From: Prasinococcaceae sp. CCMP 1430
Lineage: Eukaryota > Prasinodermophyta > Palmophyllophyceae > Prasinococcales > Prasinococcaceae
Reading direction: 5' to 3'
Assembly: GCA_013416795.1 (NCBI GenBank)
Contig: RQSC01001236.1
Location: 56,902-77,100 of the forward strand
DNA: 20,199 nt
Both the position numbers and the translations under genes were made by a program. The notes under the pieces were generated by a model. That model ran no database searches. It saw only the letters and a list, made by a program, of their open reading frames with translations, and was not told where the DNA came from. This document shows positions 14,165 to 20,199 of this stretch, one piece after another. The stretch's first letter is position 1. The number at the start of each line of letters is the position of its first letter.

Positions 14165-16373
14165 CTATCTGGGCGATGCGGAGCCCTTGCCGGGCGATGC
14201 CGTCTCCGAGCCGCCTTCCTCGAGCGTCGCGCGGGTGCCCCGCGCGTCCCCGGCCGCCGCGCCCCCCGTTGTCGCCTCGGTGAGGAAGCGCCGCCCGCCG
14301 GTGACGTGGTCGATCTTTGCCGCTATCAGCGCCGCGCGGTACTCGGTTCTGTCGATGGTGAGCAGGCGGCAGTCGCCGCTCACCGTCGCGTAGAAGTCCG
14401 GCACGTACGGATTCGACTCGTCGCAGGCGAGCGCCTTGTTTCCCAGAGTGGACCACGGGCCCAGCTCGGACTCGAAGCTCTCCGAGCCGGCGTGGATGAC
14501 CACCTTGCCCTGCATGATGAGCGTGAACATGCTCGATGGCACACCGCGGGAGTAGAGCACCTGCCCTTCCGTGTCGTCGCCACCAGGGCCGGAGATCACG
14601 CTGAAGTCGTTGTCGTCCTCATCGATCACCTTCGCGGTTGCGATGAGCTTCTTGAAGACGGCGGTGTACTGGCTCAGCTGCTTGAACTCCTCCACATTCA
14701 TCTGCAGGAAGGCCATCACCGCCTGCTGCTCCTGGGGGCTCAGCACGTTGGACGAGTTGTGGTCCGAGTTGAGCGCCTCGAAGAATTTGGAGATGTCTCT
14801 GGAGCGCATGGTGTGGCGGATCCTGGTCTGCAAGGGCTTGTTCACATCGATGGCGTTGTCAGTCTCGTCGACGATCTCGTCCTGAATGATCTCCTCGATC
14901 ACATCCTCGAGAGTGACGATGCCGGTGACCACCTTGGGCTGTGGCCCGAGCGACGCGGGCGACGCGGCGTCCGCGAAGTCGGGCGACGCCGGCGTAGCCA
15001 GGGCGGGGCCGTCCAGCTGTTGCTGCTTGTTGCGCCTGGAGGGCGCCGGCGAGTTTGCGATGCGCACCACAACGCCGTCATCGTTGATGGCGTCCTCCAC
15101 GTTGCGCCGGCTGGACGAGTCGCGCGCCTGCAGCGTGGGCGAGGCCAGGCCACCATCCATCCCCCCGCCGTTCGCATCCTCGTCGACCCCGGCGCCCACG
15201 CCGCCATCGTTCTTGGCCAGGGGCGAGAGCGTGGGGGTCCGGCCGTCCGCGCTGCTGCCATCGTCGCCTTCGCCGCTGGTGGGAAAGCCCTCAACGAGCA
15301 GCATGTGGGTGTAGTTGACCTTCATGAATGACAGCACCTTGTCGAGCGTCATGGTCTCGTCGACGGCGCACACGTCGCGCCCGTGGAAGGAAAGCAGCGT
15401 GCTCACCTCAATCTCGTCGTCGGGGTCCACCAAGATGAGGTCCTTTGCGTACAGGATGCCCACGATGTTGGTAGGCTCGACCTCGTACACGGGGATGCGC
15501 GTGAAGCCCGACTTGTAGACGTCGAGCAGCATCTCGAAGTTGAGGCGCTGCGAGCGCTCCATCATGAAGACCTTCTTTATTTGCGTGAACACGTCCTTGA
15601 CGCGCTTCTGCTTGTACTCGAGCACGCCCGTGAGCATGGTCTGGTCGTCCCTCGTGAGGCCGCTCTCCTCCTGCGCCTTCGGGTCTGCCACGTGGATCTC
15701 AATGAGCTTCTTGAACTCTTGCATCGAGTGGTACGTGCCGAGCTCCTGGCCGAGCACTATGTCGAGCACCTTGCTGATGGGCCACGAGACGGGGAGCAGG
15801 ACGAGCTGTGTGTTTGGGTGTGTGTGTTTGTGTGTAGGCCGGGGTGGTGGATGGCGGTGGTGGTGGTGGCGCAGCGCGCGCGCGCGCGCGTGCAGAGTGA
15901 GCGGCCGAACGCACCCGCGAGCGCGCGCCGAGGCGTGCTGCGCGTGCGCGCGCATGCGTTCGAGCGCTCGAGGCGCCTCCGCGTACCGTGAAGAGCTGCA
16001 CGAGCGGGATGACCTTCGCTCCAATGGCGAGGCCGTGGCGTGAGCACACGGCCTGCGGCGAGATTTCGCCGAAGACGACAATCACCGCCGTCGCCGCCGC
16101 GATTGCGACGGGCCCTTGGGCGAGGTCGTTCATGAGGATGGAGATGCACGTGTTCACGAGTGTGTTGCCGATGAGCAGCGTGCACAGCAGCAAGTTGCCC
16201 GACTCGCGCATGGGCAGGATCTTCTGCGCGTTGGCACGCTCGACGTCGTCGCCGCCGTCGGCGATAACCTGCAGGAGCGTAGTGTCCAGGCCCATCAGTC
16301 CCAGCGTCAAGCCCGAGAACACGCCGGAGAGAACGATGAGCAGGACGAGCAGGACATACTCCCACCAGTTCAT
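14165..16373 (-). CDS. CNNM/ACDP-type (CorC family) membrane protein with CBS pair (two exons)
   Basis: Exons 16373-15987 and 15805-14165 give 675 residues. The 181-bp intron (GTACGC...CACAG, phase 0) interrupts the membrane domain, and the join LFT/LVLLPVSWPISKVLD restores it. Residues 1-175 are the DUF21 transmembrane domain: WWEYVLLVLLIVLSGVFSGL, TLGLMGLD, GNLLLCTLLIGNTLVN and VIVVFGEISPQAVCSRHGLA. A CBS pair follows at about 205-445, with GILYAKDLILVDPDDE and GIVTLEDVIEEIIQDEIVDE. A cNMP-binding-like domain lies at about 480-630 (VLYSRGVPSSMFTLIMQGKV). The order matches animal CNNM/ACDP and fungal Mam3, linked to magnesium efflux and homeostasis. A long insert of about 118 residues (303-420) splits the second CBS motif. 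ATG 16373 immediately precedes the first membrane helix. It is divergent from SEC23. Confidence 0.93.
15874..15894. repeat. Alternating (CG)n tract in the CNNM intron
   Basis: About 21 bases of strict CG/TG alternation in the middle of the CNNM intron. On the coding strand it is followed by CCA repeats and a CA-rich run up to the acceptor. Confidence 0.9.
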
Positions 16374-17211
16374 GGCTGGCAGTCTGCTGGGCGGCCCCGC
16401 CCGCCCGCGCGCCGCCTGGCGCTGTGCCCCCCTGCCACTGCACCCGCGCGGGCGGGCGCGCGCCCACGTCAGCCCACGCACCCGCCCCACCCGGTGCATA
16501 CACGCCGCACGCACTGCCCGCGCCCGCGCCCGCGCCAGCGTCCGCACGCTTCCCCCTCCCCGCTCCGTGCTCTCACACGCACGCACCGTGCACCACGCGC
16601 TCGCACGCACACCTCCCCTCGCCTCTGCGCCCGGGGAACGCGCGCTCGCGCGCGCTCGGGGAACGGAGAGGAACGACGGGACGGGTCCCCTCCGCACTTT
16701 GGCAAAAGAACAATTTCATCAACGGCTTAATTTGAATGCTTCGTCAAAATAAATGTCACGTTCGTTCCATTCGACGGATGAGCCGAAATTCAATGGGAAA
16801 GTGCGCGTTGTGCGTTTCGCGGTTCGCGCGCGCAAACGCACACGCACACGAACTGGGCTGTCGGGGTTCAAAAAGGAGGTGGGCTTCACTTGCATTTTGA
16901 GCAACGATACGGTCACATGACAAACGCATGGAAGACCCCGCGCAGGAGGCTCTCTGACCAAGGCCTGCCGAGATCCGCGCGAAATGCAAAGTGACCTTCC
17001 CAAGCGCGCGCGTTGGGGACTGAGTTCATTTTGACGTCGATCGGCGCGCACGCGGGCCGTTTGAAGGGCTGTCTCTGTGCGGCGGGGCGTTGTGGCTGGC
17101 GCCTCGCGCCACAGCGCGCAGGGCGCCCCCCCCCACCGCGGACGCGCGCGCCGGGGTTGTGCGTGCCAAGCAGCGCCGCCGCTGACGGGCGCTCGCGCGC
17201 GCGCCCGGCAG
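16374..17211. promoter_or_regulatory. Divergent CNNM/SEC23 promoter region plus SEC23 intron
   Basis: About 840 bp. The left part (16374-16690) is GC-rich with many CA/CG alternations. The middle (about 16690-17045) is clearly AT-richer than anything else in the window, with AATTTCATC, TTAATTTGAATG and AAAATAAATG; a divergent core promoter is the simplest reading. Motif-like words there are GTCACATGAC (16912-16921, E-box-like) and TGACGTC (17032-17038, bZIP/CRE-like); binding is only inferred. The last 100 bp look like the 3' half of a SEC23 intron, with CTGAC at 17182 and CCCGGCAG ending at 17211. SEC23 exon 1 should lie here but I did not find it. No tRNA is present. Confidence 0.5.
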
Positions 17212-19431
17212 GCCGAGGCGGCGAAGTGCGTCGTGCCGTTCGGATGCCTGTACAAGCCGCTGCAGCCCATGGAGAGCATGCCCATCGTGCCGTACGAGCC
17301 GCAGCGCTGCAAGAGCTGCGCGTCGTGCCTCAACCCGTACGCGCGCGTGGACTTCCAGGCCAAGCTCTGGATCTGCCCGTTCTGCTACACGCGCAATCAC
17401 TTCCCCGCGCACTACCAGTCGATCTCCGAGCAGAGCCAGCCGGCCGAGCTCTTCCCCAACTACACGACGATCGAGTACACGATGCAGCAGCCCAGCCCGC
17501 CGCCGCCGGCCTTCCTGTTCGTGCTCGACGTCTGCCAGCTCGAGGACGAGCTCGCGGCGGCGCGCGCGTCGCTCACGCAGGCGCTCTCGCTGCTGCCGGA
17601 GAACGCGCTCGTCGGCCTCATCACGTTCGGCACGCACGTGCACGTGCACGAGCTCGGCTTCGCGGACTGCGCCAAGTCGTACGTGTTCCGCGGCAGCGGG
17701 ACGTACACGCGCGAGGCCGTCGCGGGGCAGCTCGGCCTCACGAGGGGGCAGGGCGGGCAGAGCCAGATCCCACAGCCCGGCCAGTCCGGCCAGCCCGGCT
17801 CGGGCGCGTCGCGCTTCCTCCTCCCAGTGTCGGAGTGCGAGTTCCAGCTCACCACGCTGCTCGAGGAGCTGTCGCACGACGCCTTCCCCGTGCAGGCCGA
17901 TCAGCGCCCGGCGCGCTGCACCGGTCCCGCGCTCGCGGTTGCGACGGGCTTGATGGGCGCCGCCGCGGCGGGGAGCGGCGGGCACATCATGCTGCTGCTG
18001 GGCGGGCCGGGAACAGAGGGGCAGGGCGCCGTCGTGAGCCGCGACAACGCCGACGCCGTGCGCTCGCACAAGGACATTAACAAAAGGACGGCGCCCTTCT
18101 ACAAGAACGCCTGCAAGTACTACGAGGCCCTCGGGCAGCAGCTCGTCGCCAACGGCCACGTGCTGGACGTCATCGCGTGCGCCCTCGACCAGTGCGGCCT
18201 GGCCGAGATGAAGGTGTGCGTCGAGGCGACGGGCGGTCACATGGTGCTCGCAGAGTCCTTCAACCACGAGGTGTTCAAAAAGTCCTTCCAGCAGCTCTTC
18301 AGCGAGGACGTGCTCGGCCTGGCCTTCAACGCCACGTACGAGGTGTTCTGCTCCAAGGACGTCAAAATCCTGGGCAACATCGGCCCGTGCGCCAGCTTGG
18401 GGAAGAGGACGCCATTCGTGGCGGACGCGGCGGTGGGCGTCGGTGGCACCGCGGCGTGGAAGCTCGCGGGCATCGACGCCTCGACGACCATCGCCACGTA
18501 CTTCGACGTGGGGAGCGCGGGGGACCCGCAGCAGCAGAGCCAGGCACAGGCTGGGGGCATGGGCGCGGGCGCGCAGTTCTTCCTGCAGTTCGCCACTCGC
18601 TACACGCACGCGAGCGGCGCCGTGCGCACGCGCGTGACCACGCTCACGCGGCGCTGGTCGGAAACGAACTCCAAGCACGAGCTCGTGCCCGGCTTCGACC
18701 AGGAGGCGGCCGCCGTAATCGTTGCGCGCCACACGTGCTGGAAGATGGAGAGTGAGGACGAGTACGACGCGACGCGCAGCGTCGACCGCATGCTCATCCG
18801 ACTGTGCCAGCGCTTCGGCGAGTATCAAAAGGACGACCCGCACAGCTTCCGCCTCCCGCCGCAGCTGAGCATTTTCCCGCAGTTCATGTTCAATCTGCGG
18901 CGCTCGCAGTTTCTACAGGTGTTCGGCAATTCGCCGGACGAGACGGTGTACTTCCGGTCGCTGCTCAACCGCGAGTCGGTCAACAACGGGCTGGTGATGA
19001 TTCAGCCCACGCTGCTGAGCTTTTCGATGGGCGCCGCCCCGGAGCCTGCCCTTCTGGACGTGTCGGCCATCCAGCCCGACCGGATCCTGCTGCTCGACGC
19101 GTACTTCTCGCTCGTGGTGTTCCACGGCACAACCATCGCGCAGTGGCGCAAGTCGGGGTACCACCACCAGCCGGAGTACGAGGCCTTCGCCGCCATGCTC
19201 GAGGCGCCGCAGGAGGAGGCGCAGGCCATCATCGGCGAGCGCTTTCCGGTGCCGCGCTTCGTCGACTGCGACCAAAACGGCTCGCAGGCGCGCTTCCTGC
19301 TGGCCAAGCTCAACCCGAGCAACACACACACCTCTCAGGGCGGCGGCCCGGGCGAGATCATGTTCACAGACGACGTGTCACTCGAGACGTTCATGAGCCA
19401 CTTGCGATCGCGCGCGGTGGCGTCCAGTTGA
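17212..19431 (+). CDS. SEC23: COPII coat subunit SEC23, GTPase-activating protein for SAR1 (first exon missing)
   Basis: The exon encodes 739 residues and ends at TGA 19429-19431. The order is that of SEC23: AEAAKCVVPFGCLYKPL, a zinc finger with CxxC...CxxC (RCKSC and WICPFC), the trunk (PAFLFVLDVCQLEDELAAAR, FGTHVHVHELGF, KSYVFRG), a beta-sandwich, the helical domain (MLIRLCQRFGEYQKDDPHSF, FMFNLRRSQFLQVFGNSPDE) and a gelsolin domain ending QARFLLAKLNPSNTHTS and FTDDVSLETFMSHL. SEC23 pairs with SEC24 on ER exit sites and stimulates SAR1 GTP hydrolysis. Human SEC23A has 765 residues, so only about 30 are missing; they would include the family's WNVWP motif. The acceptor at 17211 (CTGAC then CGGCAG, phase 0) falls just before AEAAKC. 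A Gly/Gln/Ser loop (QSQIPQPGQSGQPGSG) replaces a variable trunk loop. Confidence 0.95.
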   Translation, partial: AEAAKCVVPFGCLYKPLQPMESMPIVPYEPQRCKSCASCLNPYARVDFQAKLWICPFCYTRNHFPAHYQSISEQSQPAELFPNYTTIEYTMQQPSPPPPAFLFVLDVCQLEDELAAARASLTQALSLLPENALVGLITFGTHVHVHELGFADCAKSYVFRGSGTYTREAVAGQLGLTRGQGGQSQIPQPGQSGQPGSGASRFLLPVSECEFQLTTLLEELSHDAFPVQADQRPARCTGPALAVATGLMGAAAAGSGGHIMLLLGGPGTEGQGAVVSRDNADAVRSHKDINKRTAPFYKNACKYYEALGQQLVANGHVLDVIACALDQCGLAEMKVCVEATGGHMVLAESFNHEVFKKSFQQLFSEDVLGLAFNATYEVFCSKDVKILGNIGPCASLGKRTPFVADAAVGVGGTAAWKLAGIDASTTIATYFDVGSAGDPQQQSQAQAGGMGAGAQFFLQFATRYTHASGAVRTRVTTLTRRWSETNSKHELVPGFDQEAAAVIVARHTCWKMESEDEYDATRSVDRMLIRLCQRFGEYQKDDPHSFRLPPQLSIFPQFMFNLRRSQFLQVFGNSPDETVYFRSLLNRESVNNGLVMIQPTLLSFSMGAAPEPALLDVSAIQPDRILLLDAYFSLVVFHGTTIAQWRKSGYHHQPEYEAFAAMLEAPQEEAQAIIGERFPVPRFVDCDQNGSQARFLLAKLNPSNTHTSQGGGPGEIMFTDDVSLETFMSHLRSRAVASS

Positions 19432-19575
19432 GGCTGAGGGCGAGGTCTCATATTATACATGTAATTATTCGCGGGGATTGGTGACAACTGCTCGTCGCAG
19501 CGCCGGGCAGGAGGGCGTCGCTGTCCTGCCCGGCCAAGCGCGGGGCGCGGCCCCACGCCAGCCTCGCACCCGCGT
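19432..19575. terminator. Shared 3' region between SEC23 and the membrane-protein gene
   Basis: A 144-bp convergent spacer with one AT-rich patch at 19448-19470 (CATATTATACATGTAATTAT and onward). On the plus strand it contains TGTAA, the poly(A) signal known from green algae; one copy is too little to infer the same signal here. Confidence 0.35.
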
Positions 19576-20199
19576 CTACACGAGCTCCGCGAAACGCTCG
19601 TACCGCCGCTGGCCGTGCCTGCCGCCTCCCTCGGGCCACAGCAGCACCGCGGCGGGGACGAGGAGCACGGCGCCCACAACCAGCAGGACGATCCCCGTGG
19701 CCTCGCGCTCGGCCTCGTCTTCAGCAAAGATGCGGTGCTCGCCGTGGGTCAGGTTGAGCGCCGCGATGAGCGGGTCGTGCGCCTCTCGCACGGTCAGCGC
19801 ACCGATCGGTGCATCGAGAGCGGCCTGGGCCTTCGTCGGTGCGATCGTCGCGCGTGTCACCGGCGCAAAGGATGTCCGCGGAGAGCAGCCCCTCCCACCG
19901 CCGCCGCCGTCCAAGGACCAGGCCTCGCGCGCCGCGTCCCATGCGACCTTCACGCAGATGGACGCCAGGCGCTTGTACACGCGGCATTGGCCGCCGACGT
20001 ACGCGCCGCTCATCTGGTACTCGCAGTTCTTCCAGCTGCCCACCTTGAACGCCTGCTCCGACACCGCCGCGTGCGAACCGATGAGCAGCTCCGACCGCCG
20101 GCCGCCCGGCGCCTCCGCGATAATGCTGACGTTGAAGTGCGCGCGCGAGGCGGCGGCCGCGGCCGCGGGGCCCTCCGCCCGCGCGGCCTCGAGCGCGGC
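19576..20199 (-). CDS. Uncharacterised C-terminally anchored membrane protein (partial, N-terminus outside window)
   Basis: The frame is open from the window edge to TAG (19578-19576): 207 residues. I do not recognise the family. It shows an Ala-rich start, FNVSIIAEAPGGRRSELLIG, a Cys-containing region (WKNCEYQMSG, GGQCRVYKRLASICVKV), a Gly-rich loop with GRGCSPRTSFAPVTRAT, then VREAHDPLIAALNLTHG with a possible N-glycosylation site (NLT). One hydrophobic helix, TGIVLLVVGAVLLVPAAVLL, follows, then a short basic tail. This suggests a Cys-bearing extracytoplasmic domain with a C-terminal anchor and about 19 cytosolic residues; an N-terminal helix may lie beyond the edge. Residue pattern and open length support real coding. 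Tail-to-tail with SEC23. Confidence 0.7.
   Translation of the reverse strand, partial: AALEAARAEGPAAAAAASRAHFNVSIIAEAPGGRRSELLIGSHAAVSEQAFKVGSWKNCEYQMSGAYVGGQCRVYKRLASICVKVAWDAAREAWSLDGGGGGRGCSPRTSFAPVTRATIAPTKAQAALDAPIGALTVREAHDPLIAALNLTHGEHRIFAEDEAEREATGIVLLVVGAVLLVPAAVLLWPEGGGRHGQRRYERFAELV

Noticed and set aside
16855-16885. tRNA B-box-like GGGTTCAAA
   Set aside because: No A box, no cloverleaf stems and no matching acceptor arm nearby on either strand.
16753-16920. A 55-codon frame (MSRSFHSTDEPK...) as SEC23 exon 1
   Set aside because: It lacks the family's N-terminal motif. A donor-like GTGCGC follows, but nothing ties it to SEC23.
17026-18843. A 605-codon frame antisense to SEC23
   Set aside because: Same GC-driven shadow; the composition is dominated by Arg, Glu, Val and His repeats mirroring SEC23 codons.
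19455-19465. TGTAA as a green-algal poly(A) signal marking the lineage
   Set aside because: It occurs near only some stops here; the sample is too small and the other convergent spacers lack it.

Overview
The window is GC-rich nuclear DNA from a single-celled eukaryote. It carries housekeeping genes found only in eukaryotes: SRP receptor alpha, exosome subunit RRP42, nucleoporin NUP205/NUP192, a CNNM-type membrane protein, and COPII SEC23. These are split by short introns (87-181 bp) with GT(A/G)CG donors, CAG acceptors and often a CTGAC branch-like motif. The compact layout, the organellar-type L30 protein and the ClpB fragment fit an algal-type protist such as a haptophyte. That lineage is my inference; nothing in the sequence settles it.

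Layout, left to right: the tail of a plus-strand gene (2-70, weak); an M23 metallopeptidase (minus, 234-~1075, 5' end open); a single N at 1172 that behaves like a scaffold gap; a ClpB/HSP101 C-terminus (plus, from 1173); an unrecognised helical protein (minus, 1522-2241); uL30 ribosomal protein (minus, 2388-2756, two exons); SRP receptor alpha (minus, 3086-4918, one exon); a spacer holding a perfect 81-bp inverted repeat with ankyrin-repeat coding potential in both arms; an EF-hand protein (plus, 5545-6764, three exons); RRP42 (minus, 6796-7890, three exons seen, 5' end missing); a repeat-rich spacer with telomere-like words and a second N at 8570; NUP205 (plus, 8677-14028, one giant exon, 5' end missing); a CNNM transporter (minus, 14165-16373, two exons); a divergent promoter region with an AT-richer patch; SEC23 (plus, 17212-19431, first exon not found); and the C-terminal half of a membrane-anchored protein (minus, 19576 to window edge).

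Most neighbours lie tail-to-tail or head-to-head, with 31-163 bp between convergent stop codons. Both Ns fall between divergent genes that lack their 5' ends, so the missing first exons and promoters probably lie in the unsequenced gaps. The genes do not form a pathway. SRPRA and SEC23 both act in early secretion, but this looks like coincidence in a dense genome.

I found no CRISPR array, tRNA, rRNA or intact mobile element. The strongest oddities are the ankyrin-coding palindrome, an Asp-to-Glu change in the G4 motif of the SRP receptor GTPase, and introns loaded with long alternating CG and CA tracts. Nothing I can defend amounts to a new biological system.
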